DNA from: Dryomyza anilis
Taxonomy: Eukaryota; Arthropoda; Insecta; Diptera; Dryomyzidae
Direction: 5' to 3'
NCBI GenBank assembly: GCA_951804985.1
Contig: OX638131.1
Location: 101,762,464 to 101,826,463, forward strand
Length of the DNA stretch: 64,000 bases
The notes below the pieces were generated by a model. The model was not told where the DNA came from and did not search any database. It saw only the letters and a program-made list of their open reading frames with translations. Shown here piece after piece: positions 12,234-23,879 of the stretch (the first letter of the stretch is position 1; each line of letters begins with the position of its first letter). A program made the position numbers and the translations under genes.

Positions 12234-12294
12234 GTGTTTTAGAGAAATAAAAAAATATCTTTATTGAATTAATTTTTTTTAATTAAAATATTTA

Positions 12295-12765
12295 AAAATC
12301 TAAATTTCAAAATCAAATTTTTACTAAAAAATTCATTTTCTTTTTAAATTCAAATTTGAACTAAAAATTCAAATTTGAACTAAAAATTCAAATTTGAACT
12401 AAAAATTCAAATTTGAACAAAAAATTCAAATTTGAACTAAAAATTCAAATTTTCACAAAAAATTCAAATTTTCACTAAAAATTCAAATTTCCACTAAAAA
12501 TTCAAATTTTCACTAAAAATTCAAATTTTCACTAAAATATTATATTTTCACTAAAAATTCAGTTTTTCACTAGAAATTCAATTTTTCAATATCAAATCAA
12601 ATTTTCATTATAAATTCCATTTTCACTAAAAATTGAATTTTTTACTAAAACTCAAATTTTCACTAAAAATTTAGTTTTTCACTAGAAATTAAAATTTTCA
12701 ATATCGATTCAATTTTTCACTAAAATTAAAATTTTTTAATTCAAAAATTCAAATTTGCACAAAAA
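12295..12765 (+). repeat. 19-bp minisatellite array 2
   Basis: Same family and orientation as array 1. The first third is a local variant (AATTTGAACTAAAAATTCA) with five near-identical copies from 12350; it then returns to the CACTAAAAATTCAAATTTT form. It sits about 80 bp from the sickie acceptor, in the upstream intron. Confidence 0.9.
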
Positions 12766-13446
12766 AAAAATATTATCATCATTTAGTTTTTTTAATTCAA
12801 AGTACATTTTTTTAATATAATTTTATTCTACGTAAGAAAAATGTAAATTTATTTTTTATTTGAACCTCTAAAAAATAGCTAAACTATGTGTCTCGGCCCA
12901 ATGTAATATATTTTTCGGCCAACAATATATAGTTCCACCGCCCATCATGTCTGTTGATTTGATTGATCACAAATTTGAACATAGAAATTGTAACTTATTT
13001 AATTTTCTTCATTTTCGATTTGTTCGAGTTTTTGTTAACATGACAGATAACAGCTCGCGAGACAAGATAAAAAAAAATGCCCTTTCACAATTCAGTATCT
13101 CTTCTCTTCTAATGTGTGATCGCGAAGTTGACCTCAATTGAAACCAATTAGATTTATGACAATAGCCTGACAATAGATTGATTATCTGCAGAATATTTAG
13201 CACATTTTAAATTGGTTGTCATTTAAATTGTACTTTTTTCTGATTTAATCTTCGACAGTTATAAGAAATAGAAACAATTTTGTGATTATGTGATTCTAGT
13301 ACTAAATCAAAGTTTTTAAATTAGAAATTTAAAAATCTATTTATTATTTTTAGGTCATAATTTGATGTTTAACTTCCAGTTTTAACTCATTTTAAGAAAA
13401 ACATTATTATTTTTTAAATTCTACTTAATAAAAAAAAAAAAAAAAA
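12766..13446. other. AT-rich non-coding sequence
   Basis: Two mutually overlapping 64-codon frames (12947-13141 plus, 13009-13203 minus) are shadows of one another with no recognisable motif. No other feature. Confidence 0.45.
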
Positions 13447-14275
13447 ATCGTTTTTATACTAAAAATTTAATTATTTAAAAATTTAATTTTTCACTAAAAA
13501 TTCTATTTTTCACTAAAAATTCAATTTTTCACTAAAAATTCAATTTTTCACTAAAAATTCAATTTTTCACTAAAAATTCAATTTTTCACTAAAAATTCAA
13601 TTTTTCACTAAAAATTCAAATTTTCACTACAAATTCAATTTTTCACTAAAAATTCAATTTTTCACTAAAAATTCAATTTTTCACTAAAAATTCAATTTTT
13701 CAATAAAAATTCAATTTTTCACTAAAAATTCAATTTTTCACTAAAAAATTCAAATTTTAACTAAAAATTCAAATTTTCACTAAAAATCCATTTTTCACTA
13801 AAAATCAATTTTTCACTAAAAATTCTATTTTTCACTGAAAATTCTAATATTTCACTAAAAATTCTAATTTTTCACTAAAAATTAAATTTTTTTACTCATA
13901 CGAAAATTTAAATTAATTTACTAAAATTCAATTTTTCAATAAAAAAAATCAATTTTCACATCAATTAACACTGAAATTAAAATTTGTCTCTTACAATTAA
14001 ATTTTTCACTAAAAATTCAAATTTTTAATAAAAATTCAATATATCACTAAAAATTCACAATTTTAGTAATAATTCAATTTTTCACATATAATTCAATTAT
14101 TTATAAAACAATTTTTTTTCTCTAATTAAATTTTTTCACTTAAAATTCTACATCCTACTACAATTTTAATTTTTAACTATAAAATAAATTATTCACTCAA
14201 AATTTAACATTTCTGCAAAAATTATATTTTTCACTAATATTTACTTTGTCTTGTAAAATAACAATTGACAATAAA
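13447..14275 (+). repeat. 19-bp minisatellite array 3
   Basis: The most homogeneous forward array: from 13490 to about 13740 there is a near-perfect run of TTTTTCACTAAAAATTCAA, degenerating toward 14275. Homogeneity in the middle and decay at the edges is the pattern expected from expansion by unequal exchange or slippage. Confidence 0.95.
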
Positions 14276-14289
14276 AATTAAACTATTAT

Positions 14290-14515
14290 ATTTTTCTATA
14301 CCGCGCTACCTCTCGGCAGTAAATGGCAAACCTACGAGAGTAAAACATTGCCTTTGAAAAGCTCTCACCCGCCTTTCGGATTCGGCAATAAACTGTAGGC
14401 CCCACCACTTTGAGTACAAATATAACACGCACAGCTCAAATGGTGAGAGAGCTCGGCCGAAGTCCTATACAGGACTGTAGCGCCAAACTATTATTTCTTC
14501 CACGTAGGAGAAGTT
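14290..14515. mobile_element. GC-richer block resembling a LINE 3' untranslated fragment
   Basis: About 220 bases stand out from the AT-rich background, with CCGCGCTACCTCTCGGCAG, GGTGAGAGAGCTCGGCCG and AAGTCCTATACAGGACTGTA (a 7-bp dyad AGTCCTA-TA-CAGGACT). The tone resembles the 3' tail region of some insect non-LTR retrotransposons, which often carry an AGAGCTCGGCC-type segment and a short hairpin. There is no coding remnant to prove it; a structured RNA remnant is the alternative. Confidence 0.35.
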
Positions 14516-15700
14516 CAAATAAAATATAATATCAAAGTAAAAAGTAAAATTAAGAAAATTTGAATTATATAAATAAAGAAGTTATTAAAAATTAAAATAA
14601 ACAAAATACATTTTTTATTTTTATGAATTGGAGTTAAAGAGCTAAAACAAACTTTAAAATGTTTGCTATTTTAGCAATCTTTTTTGCTACTGTTACAGAC
14701 TTTTTATTCTGATTATATAGTCTGAGAAGGAATGTCTAAAAAAAACCGGCCACCATGGGTCAATAACATTTTCAGTCAATGGTTGTTCAAAATGTAAACT
14801 TGAACTTTGGCATCCAATTAAAAATAATTGAGCAGTGACTCTAAACATATGACTTCATTTGCACACCAAAAATGACGTCATAAAAACAAAATATTTTTAA
14901 ATAAAATGAGTAAAAAAAAATATTCAAAATCGTTTGTAGTGCATTTTGTATTGACTGACATATTGAAAAATTAGTCACAGTCACGTTTTTGCACACACGC
15001 AAAATATAGTCATAAAAAATCTTTAAAACGCAAAACTCTACAAAATCGCTACACTTTAGACAGACAAAAGAACAGACAAAATGACAGACCGACAGACAGA
15101 TAGTCAGTCAGTTAGTTAGACAGCCGTATGGCGCGACATACACCAAACATAATCAGCTGTTTGCCGGCGAATGTCAGTGTCGCAGAATTGTCATTTGTCT
15201 GCTGCCGCTGCTGCCGCTGCTGCTGCTGCTGTCAGTTGTCAACGAGTTTGACTTTTAAATTGTGGCAACAAAAACTATCAACCGAACCAAACAAGAAAAA
15301 AAAATACATGAAACCTCACAAAAACTGAAAACAAAAACCATTTATTGATGGCGTCTCGCTGTCATGATGAATTTTCCACATTTTATTTCTTCAGCAGGAA
15401 AAAACACTGCTGATTGCTTGGGAAAATTTATGACTTTAGAAATTTGAATTTTGTTCTTGTGGTTCGGGGTTTTGGTTTTGGTATTGGTTTTTGTTCTGGT
15501 TTGTTTTTCTAATTCTTCTCCATCTCCTTTTTTCTTTGTATGCCTCATTCTAAACTTTTCAACTTTTCTTATTTAGTCATAAAACGTTTTATCTTAATGC
15601 GGTTTTTATGACCCCAAAATATTGACATAAAAATCACATAAATATTTAAATAGCTTTGCCTGGACGGCTACTCCGTCGTGCACTTAAGTATGATATCGAG
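14516..15700. other. Non-coding sequence with GACA/GTCA-rich patch
   Basis: At 15058-15125 a degenerate run of GACAGACA and AGTCAGTCAGTTAGTTAGAC precedes a (CTG)n patch at 15200-15232. The frame 15128-15328 owes its Cys run to that patch. No family recognised. Confidence 0.4.
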
Positions 15701-15721
15701 TATGATGTAGAGAGGCCGACT

Positions 15722-15958
15722 TTAATTGATAAGGTGTATTTGTTTCTTAAAATCACGACTTCTTGTTAATGGCTCGTAAATGTCTCCATTTAGATAAAGC
15801 GCTCTCTGCGGTGGGTGCACCATTTCGTTGCACTCTATTTTGAGAAAGGTGGCATCTTGCCGCAGGTGAGCGGAACAAAGGATTGTAGGAATTTTTTTCT
15901 TTTTTGGGTGACGCCGGGAATTTATTATTTTTCTAAATGTGCTTGTTCTATGAATCAT
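15722..15958 (-). pseudogene. Possible decayed non-LTR reverse transcriptase remnant
   Basis: A minus-strand frame of 78 codons is more balanced in composition than its neighbours and contains QDATFLKIECNEMVHPPQRA, then LYLNGDIYEP and later KKQIHLI. In Jockey-type reverse transcriptases a strand reading roughly VTF...CPPVxLNG..IP precedes YLGLxLDxxLTWKKHI. The PP..LYLNGDIYEP and KKQI words could be that region with the middle deleted. Only short stretches agree and there is no second diagnostic motif, so this may be chance. Confidence 0.25.
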
Positions 15959-16079
15959 CTAATGCACTACATTTGCATTAAGTAAGTAATTGATTTATTG
16001 TTTTCATTAAAGTAGAAATTTGAGTTTGTAATAAAAAAAAGAGAATTTTTTGTAAGAAAAAATTTTTTATAAAATTCAA

Positions 16080-17560
16080 TGTTTGTGTACAAATTTAAAA
16101 TTTATTTTATACAAAATTTGAATTTTTAGTGAAAAATTGAATTTTTAGTGTAAAAGTGAATTTTAGTGAAAAAATTAATTTTTAATGAAAAATTTAATTT
16201 TTAGTGTAAAATTGAATTTTTAGTGTAAAATTGAATTTTTAGTGTAAAATTGAATTTTTAGTGAAAATTGAATTTTTAGTGAAAAATTTAATTTTTAGTG
16301 AAAAATTGAATTTGTAGTGTAAAAGTGAATTTTTAGTGAAAAGAAAAATAATTTTATAAAATTCAATTTTTGTGTACAAATTTAAAATTTATTTTATTCG
16401 AACTATGAATTTTTAGTGAAAAATTGAATTTTTAGTGAAAAATTTAATTTTAAGTAAAAAATTTAATTTTTAGTGTAAAATTGAATTTTAGTGAAAAAAT
16501 GAATTTTATATGAAAAATTTAATTTTTAGTAAAAAATTTAATTTTAGTGTAAAATTGAATTTTTAGTGAAAAATTAAATTTGTAGTGAAAATTTGAATTT
16601 TTAGTGAAAAATTGAATTTTTAGTGAAAAATTAAATTATTGTAAAAATTAAGTTTTTGGTAAAAAATTGAATTTTTAGTGAAAATTTGAATTTTTAGTGA
16701 AAAATTGAATTTTTAGTGAAAATTTGAATTTTTAGTAAAAAATTGAATTTTTAGTGAAAAATTGAATTTTTAGTGAAAAATTAAATTTTTAGTGAAAAAT
16801 TGAATTTTTAGTGAAAAATTGAATTTATAGTGAAAAATTGAATTTTTAGTGAAAAATTGAATTTTTAGTGAAAAATTTAATTTTTAGTGAAAAATTGAAT
16901 TTTTAGTGAAAAATTCAAGTTATGGTCAAAAATAGAATTTTTAGTGAAAAATTAAATTTTTAGTGAAAAATTAAATTTTAATGAAAAATTGAATTTTTAG
17001 TGAAAAATTTAATTTTTAGTGAAAAATTTAATTTTTAGTGAAAATTTTAATTTTTAGTGAAAATTTTAATTTTTAGTGAAAATTGAATTATTGTGAAAAT
17101 TAATTTTTTTTGAAAAATTGAATTTTTAGTGAAAAATTGAGTTTTTAGTGAAAAATTGAATTTTTAGTGAAAAATTGAATTTGTAGTAAAAAATTTAATT
17201 TATGGTGAAAAATTGAATTTTTAGTGAAAAATTGAATTTTTAGTGAAAACTTGAATTTTTGGTGAAAAATTGAATTTTTAGTGAAAAATTTAATCTATGG
17301 TAAAAAATAGAGTTTTTTTGTGAAAAACTATTTTTTAGTGAAAAATGGAATTTTAAATGAAAAATTGAATTATTAATGAAAAATTTAATTTTAAGTGAAA
17401 ATTTTAATTTTTAGTGAATTTTAGTAAAAAATTAAATTTGTAGTCAATAATTAATAATTAAATTTTAATAAAAAAAAAAAATATTTTAATGATAAATAAA
17501 TATTTGATAGGAAAATTAAATTTTTAATAGAAAATTAAATGTTTAAACAAAAATATTTTT
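16080..17560 (-). repeat. 19-bp minisatellite array 4, inverted orientation
   Basis: The longest array, about 1.4 kb of TTGAATTTTTAGTGAAAAA and close variants, which is the reverse complement of the unit in arrays 1-3. The most regular part is 16660-16920. Common variants are TTTAATTTTTAGTG and TTGAATTTGTAGTG. Seen from the sickie transcript it is antisense to arrays 1-3. Confidence 0.95.
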
Positions 17561-17579
17561 TTAATTTAAAAAACCATGT

Positions 17580-18625
17580 TTTATGTCATTTTTTAGAAGA
17601 TCATCATTGAAAAATATTTTCTTAATTCTTGACAACCACATTTTGCTTTATTTGTTATTTCTATTTTGTCGCGGTTTATTGCTAATAAACTGTCTGCAAT
17701 ATTAAGCGAAAAGTGGCCGCAAATTGCTGAGCAAACAACTGCGCGACGGCAACCACAAATGCGGACAAAGTACCTCGGCAACTCGAATCCGAAATCGGTA
17801 TTGCGATATAACTGAAGCAATAAAATACGCCCTGCCTTATGTGTAAATCGAGTATGAGTGTGTAACACATCTATTTTATGGTATTCCCTGTCATTTATGC
17901 CAATTCCAATATGTCTTAAGCACACATATGATACCTTCCGACCAAACGATAGACCGATCGAACGAACGAAAGAACGAATGGCAACAAGGACTTGGTTCAC
18001 ACGCCACCAACTTAGCCATCACCATCGTCATCGACAGCAACAACATCGACATCATCATCCTCTTCAGCAGCAACAGCAACAAATGAAGACACCAACGCGC
18101 CAGTTATTGTCACCAACCGCAGCATCCGTTGGTCGTTCGTTCGTTCTTCATGAGACCGATGTGAAGTTGCACGGCTCATCTTTCGCTGGCTTCGCACATT
18201 TTTATAGATTTCAATTTTTTCAATTTTATTTCAACTGTGAGTTTATTTTATTTTTAATTCGTTTCATTCTCTGATTCACTTTTCTATTGACCATTTGTTC
18301 AGCCAGTATGAGCATCCAGCATCGTCAGCCACTACTTTGCGGTGGTCGGTTGGTGGTCATGATTATTGGAATTCCAACATACAGCTTTGTTTTACTATGA
18401 CGTTTTTCCGCACAGTTGTTATTGCTTTATTATCACATTTCATTTCAAGAACTCACCCGAAGAACCGTGGGTTGGGGTTTTATAGATGGTACTGGTACTT
18501 TGTGGTATTGGTATCGGTCTCGAACTGGTGGCACTTGGCGCACATATCAAACATGGAGACAATGCCGAGTGGCGACAGCTGCGATAGCACAAATATTGCA
18601 TTGGAATTTTTTTCTTTGTGTAATT
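17580..18625. other. GC-enriched block with CAN repeats and inverted GAACGAAC motif
   Basis: Frames are open on both strands (17593-18000 minus, 17858-18274 plus, 18295-18627 plus) but overlap and encode His/Gln runs from CAN triplets. AACGAACGAAAGAACGAATG near 17959 is mirrored by TTCGTTCGTTCTTCATG near 18134, giving a hairpin of about 170-nt loop. This could be a conserved intronic regulatory module or an untranslated exon. I see no protein family. Confidence 0.35.
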
Positions 18626-18629
18626 AAGA

Positions 18630-18925
18630 AGTTCTACTAGCGTTCTAAGTGTTCTATAATAGCTCTATAAGAGTTCCAAAAGGATTCTATAAGAGTTTTA
18701 CTAGGGTTATATAAAGGTGTTATAAGCATATATAACTCTAATATATTGATTCTATAATAGTTCAATAAGAGTTCTATAAGAGCTCTATAAGAGTTCTATA
18801 AGGGTTCTATAAAAGTTACATAAGAGTTATATAAGAGTTCTTTAAGAGTTATATAAGAGTTATTTAAGAGTTTTGTAAGGGTTTTATAAGAGTTCTTCAA
18901 GAATTTCATAAGAGTCTTAACAGAG
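18630..18925 (+). repeat. 11-bp minisatellite (GTTCTATAAGA)
   Basis: About 25 degenerate tandem copies of GTTCTATAAGA. Best preserved at 18768-18850, where the units differ by single bases (GCTCTATAAGA, GTTATATAAGA, GTTCTTTAAGA). The period is 11 bp, not 12. Confidence 0.85.
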
Positions 18926-19914
18926 TGTTGTGTTGGTATTATTATTTTAGGTTTTGTTTTGAAAAAGAAGGTTTTTCTTCAAATATCTAGTCTTTTTTAA
19001 TATATAATTTGTAATTTATTTTTTATAAAAATTTGATTATACAACCAACAAATTTATAACTATTAGCTTTACCGAAATAATTTTAAACAGTTATCGCTTT
19101 CGGTTTTAATCTCTGATTTATGTATTCTTTTAAAAAATATTATCCAAATTCTCACTACTAATTTAAAAACCACAAAATTCGGAAAATATTTTCAATTTCT
19201 TTACAAATTTAATTACACAACCATCAAAATGAGTTGCTTCAAAATACATATTCTTGCAAATAAGTTTATTTGAAGAATTTCTGAAATTCTTCAACTTTGT
19301 GCCACTTTACCGCAACAAAAAAAATGCACTTTCCAAACTTGACCACAATTGAGAATTTAATATTGTCGTCTTCTGTACTACATCGTCGTCGTCATCAGCT
19401 GTGCAAAAATGCAATTTTCCCAACCACTTTAAAAATACAAAGAAATAAACATCTAGATTAGAAATCATTGGAGAATAAAAGTGAAAATTCTTTAACTGAA
19501 TAAGTTGGAAGATTGTTGGAAATATAATGAGAAAAGGCATCCAGAGATTGAAAAGCGACTGATAAAATTATGTCAAAATTTGATAAGCAGCAGCTAAAAC
19601 TGGAAAGCATAGCATTCAAAGAATATTTTGATGACAATGATGATGATGATGATCTTTGAACTGATTGTTATAGAATCTGTGAGATTCACGAGAATGTTAT
19701 ATAATAAAAAAAAAGTACTTGAAGCATTTGAAGTGACAAAGAATTGCAATTAGTTTAGTACAAATAAGAAATATACGTTATAGATCAAATAAAAGCAGAC
19801 TAGTTGAAATATGGGAAATATTTAAGATGAAGATTTTAAATAAAATATTTTGACAATTAATTTGTGGATGTTGCACTTTAAACAGTGCTTTAAGAAATAT
19901 TATATTGCAGACAT
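18926..19914. other. AT-rich non-coding sequence
   Basis: No gene recognised. A GATGATGATGATGATC run near 19640 and a GTCGTCGTCATCAG patch near 19382 are short triplet repeats. Confidence 0.4.
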
Positions 19915-20290
19915 GGTGTATTATTAAATGATTGTCGCAAAAACAATATTTTTGTAGCAAACAATATGTAATTGACACAAAGATAATATTATTGCAACAC
20001 ATATTTTGTGATTGCAGCAAACATAATGTGTTTACAACGTGCACATTGTTATTGCAACAAGCACAGTACGATAACAGCAAACATAAAGTGATTGCATTAA
20101 ACATAATATGATTTTTCAATTTTGATTGGTTACATCACAATATCTAAATAGATATATATCAAAAAAAATATTTAAAAAAAAGGTAGGTTAAATATTAGGA
20201 CAGCCAGCCATTTAACTTTAAAAAATTAATATAATATGTTTGCTGTAAACACATAATTTTTTTTTGTGCAATTCAGTGTAAAATATAATG
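19915..20290. repeat. Degenerate ATTGCAGCAAACATAATG repeat
   Basis: GCAACA or GCAGCAAACATAATRTG words recur at roughly 20-25 bp spacing between 19930 and 20110. They give the Cys-rich minus frame at 19778-20119, an artefact. The motif resembles the GCAATTATAT words elsewhere in the window. Confidence 0.55.
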
Positions 20291-20709
20291 AATTTAAAGT
20301 ACTTTTTAAATAACCACAACGACGCAAACCAATATTGTAAACGTGCATTAATAGTTGCGCGTGTCACACGCAATTAAGGAAATCATAAATTAAGCTTTGA
20401 TTATAAATTTCAAAAAATATGGCAACTCTCTGAAAGTGCCCTCAATTGAGCTGTGTTTAGCGCGCAACTTTGTGGTTGACTGTTTATTTAATCCAGCGCA
20501 TTGCAAAGACTTTTTGTTTATATCACAGAGTCTTGCAAAAGAAACTTTGGATTCTGATTACATTTGTATTTAGGAAATTTAAACATAAATTTTGATATAT
20601 TTATTATACTAAAATACAATTGTTAAAAATAGAAAAAGTAAAATAAATCAAATGAGAAAATACAATTTCAAAGCTTACATAAAAAAAATAGACATATTTT
20701 ATGACAAAC

Positions 20710-20967
20710 AACCCATTGTCCAACATACGCAACACTCTCAACGGTTAAGTTGTTTCTCATAACCAAATCTAGAAATTTGTAGTTGGGACTAGAACTAAAT
20801 TAGAATAGTTTAAAAACAATTAATTGTATTATTTGCAGTGTCAACTGATTATGACAATTCAATTGAAGAGTTCATTTCAATTTTCATTTTTTTTTAATTG
20901 AATGCATTTGGTTGTTACAACTATATTTTAGCTATTCACCAATCTCATACCAATAGAGCATTTTCTG
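20710..20967 (+). mobile_element. CACACAG family, decayed copy
   Basis: The right half aligns to the family: GGTTGTTACAACTA, then CAATCTCATACCA and the terminus ATTTTCTGTGTA. The left half retains CTCTCAACGGTTAAGTTGTT and AGAATAGTTT. The left terminus is lost. Confidence 0.5.
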
Positions 20968-21805
20968 TGTATAATTTAAAATAATAAAACTATTAAAACA
21001 TGCTCAAAAAATATTAGTTATTATTATTAAAATTAGCATTTTTCCCACATTTATCATATAACAAAAAAATGTTAGTCACACTTAATACCTGTTTTTAATC
21101 TACTATCGTTATGATGCTAATTTAATGCATGTGACAGCATATTTAATAATGCATAATTAATTATTAAGTCATGTTTGAAATAATGCACAAATTATGCAAA
21201 ATACTAAAATATAATTTATGTTAAAGTTTTATAAATTCATATTTAAAAATAGTTTGTACATTTTTGTGCAAAATTAATTTTGATTTTTTTGAGCTTAAAA
21301 AATTTGCATTTTGGCAAGTTGTTTAAAATATAAAACTAAAATCAGCCAAAATTCGATAAATTTAATTAATTTGAATTTGCACTTCGTGCAGCCAAACACC
21401 AACGCCTTTTGGGCATATGTGCGCACAAAATCGTTGCCAATTATTAATTAAATTCAGCTTAAGCACAGCCAGAGATATACAAGGCTTTTGGTTTGGGTTT
21501 CCGCCAAACACCTCTAAGCGTTGCCAATTAATTTTCTAAATTATTGCACGAAACGCAATGTGAAAACGAGGAACTGCATTATTTTATGTGCGTGCTTTAA
21601 ATTAATATAATAGTGGGTGAAAAATTGGCAATTTTGTATGAAAACAGTAAAAGAGTTTTTCTAAAATGTCAATTTAATATATTAAATCAATTAATTTTAA
21701 ATTTAAATATCATAATTCCCTCCATCTATAATCGTATATCAAAAATCTTAAAGTCCCCTAATAAGAACTACACAAAAAAACATCTAATGTTTATCATTGT
21801 TATAA
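20968..21805. other. AT-rich non-coding sequence
   Basis: Nothing beyond short runs. The 72-codon frame at 21613-21831 is Asn/Ile/Lys-rich with no motif. Confidence 0.4.
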
Positions 21806-22193
21806 ATAGGTTTGTTGTAACAACCAACTAAATTCGATTCTACAAATTGGTTGATGGAACTTGAAACATTAGCATATACATGCACCAAATTCCTATAAAA
21901 TTGTTCTAAATTGATTGTACAAAATACATATGCGATTAACACAATCGAAATAACAGTTGAGAGAACCGAATAGGTTGTTTGGAAAATGAGTTCTTTGGCA
22001 AAACATATTTATATACATCCTATGTCCACAGGCACCGCAAACAAATAATATACTACACACATGCGGTTAACACAACCGAATTAACAGTTGAGAGAACCGA
22101 ATATGCTGTTTAGACAATGAGTTCGTTAGCAAAACAAATATATATATACAACCTATGTCCGCAAGCACCGCAAACAAATAATATACTCCTATA
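21806..22193 (-). mobile_element. CACACAG family, decayed reverse copy with 131-bp tandem duplication
   Basis: GTTGTAACAACCAACTAAATTCG and the CAGTTGAGAGAACCGAATA block identify a reverse-oriented family member. Its inner part is duplicated in tandem: 21927-22057 and 22058-22188 share TTAACACAA-CGAA, ACAGTTGAGAGAACCGAATA, CCTATGTCC and GCACCGCAAACAAATAATAT. The GCACCGCAAAC part is not in other family members, so foreign sequence was captured before duplication. Confidence 0.6.
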
Positions 22194-22421
22194 CACACAA
22201 AAATCGTCTTTGTTGACGGATATACCATATTCGATTGGCGCTTGAAATATTAACCTATACGCACAACCAATAGTTACAAAATTTTTACTGAATTGTTCTG
22301 AAACAGTTCGAAATTGGTTGTAGTCCAAACTACAACTCTTTTAGTTTTCACAATAACAACCGACTAAGCTGTTGAGAGAACCGAATAAGTTGGTTGGCGC
22401 AATAAATCTCGATTCTGTGTG
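22194..22421 (-). mobile_element. CACACAG family, reverse copy
   Basis: Starts CACACAAAAATCGTC and ends GATTCTGTGTG. Between them are CTACAACTCTTTTAGTTTTC, AACAACCGACTAAGCTGTTG and GGTTGGCGCAATAAATCTCG, all in the order of the reverse complement of the better copies at 39482 and 39961. Somewhat shorter than these. Confidence 0.75.
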
Positions 22422-23260
22422 CATGCACTTAATGGACAATGCGATCATCTACACACCGAAAAATACTGTATTATAAAGAAACAAATGTGTCTCGAATATG
22501 CATATGTTTTTGATTTAAGTTTAAAAGTAAATATATATGTTTTTTAACCATGATGTAGTTGCTTTTGTATGGAAAGTAACTACATATATTTATTATACAC
22601 AATTTTATGCTATTTGCATTAAAAACAACTACATTATGTACTTATTTAAACGTAAAACGTAGAAAATGAATCGAATATTTATTTTAAATTTATGAATAAT
22701 GAAAAAAATTACTACACTCTATATTTAATAAATTTCTTGATATTTAGAAAAAAAAAAATACTAACTGTGCATTTGTGTTACTACATTCTGTATTTATTGA
22801 AAAGCCTTAACAAACTATGCAGTATCTGCAATATGCAAAAAAGAAGTTTCTAATACATTGCGTAGTAAAATCAAGTCAAATAAATACAAATGCACCTAAA
22901 AAATTAGTAATTGTACTAGAACTACATTGTTTACAAAACAAATACAAACATGTATTCAATTTTATTACATTAATTAGTTCAATGTATGTTTCTAGTTTTC
23001 AAAACACACAACTAATTTCAACTTGTGTTGCCATTTTCTTCTATGGCAACAAGTTTTCTTTACAAAAACTAAAAAGTATTTCATTGTAAATTCCATATTG
23101 CGCTGCGTGACATGGAAATACAAAAAAGGAAAAAAATGAAAAAAAAAAAAAAAGAAGTAATGCAGAAAATTAACCTAATCAACATGGTTTCATCTACGCG
23201 GTGGCAACTACAACAATTTACAACAAATCAATGCTAACAATAAAGAACATGTAGAGTTTA
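22422..23260. other. AT-rich non-coding sequence
   Basis: Repeated AACTACAT and CTACATT words from 22550 to 23000, without fixed period. The 90-codon frame at 22817-23089 has no recognisable domain. Confidence 0.4.
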
Positions 23261-23600
23261 AAGCGGGGTAAAGAATGAGGGTCCTACTGCCGTTGTTACC
23301 CCCAGTACGACAGACGGCACCACAGCACAGTGGCGACCATAAATATTGCGCCACGTCTGTCATCTGAGATTAAATGAAGATTTCTGCAACAGCAACGAGT
23401 TGCTGTTGCCTCGTTGCGTGTTGCACCTTAAATTGTGGCAATAAATGGCAAATATAAAATTACATGAAGAGTGCCGCTGCAGCCGCCACCGCGTAAATTT
23501 ACGACGCGACTGTGGCCAGGCAAATGGTTCCTGTGCCATTGATAGCTTATGAAAATGGTACCGCTTTCCGGGGCGTCATCTTCTCTATTATTAATAGGCA
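23261..23600. other. GC-enriched non-coding block
   Basis: About 340 bases are markedly GC-richer than the flanks, with ACGACAGACGGCACC, CAACGAGTTGCTGTTGCCTC and GCCGCTGCAGCCGCCACCG. No open frame of note crosses it. Candidate conserved regulatory sequence by composition only. Confidence 0.35.
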
Positions 23601-23879
23601 ATCACTTTCATCTCGATTGAATATGAATTTCAATTGTTATGCGTAGTGCAAAAAATGTAAGTTTTCTACCACCAACCTTTGGCTCGATGTGCAGACAAAG
23701 CAGGGAAAGTTGTGATGAAATTGTTTGAGGTAAAGAAAATATTCAAATTTTTGATTAAAAATAGCAATTTTTACGATAATAGATTCAATTATTCAATATG
23801 AATTGTTTATTAAATATTTAATAATTCAAAAAAAAATTAATATTTACATTTAAAATTTAATGTTACATAAAATTTAAAA

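Noticed and set aside
10786..17560. CRISPR-like array
   Set aside because: Head-to-tail units without unique spacers, in a eukaryotic intron.
17593..18274. Frames of 135 and 138 codons with His/Gln runs, as sickie coding exons
   Set aside because: No NAV/sickie motif and no convincing splice-bounded frame on the minus strand; composition explained by CAN repeats.
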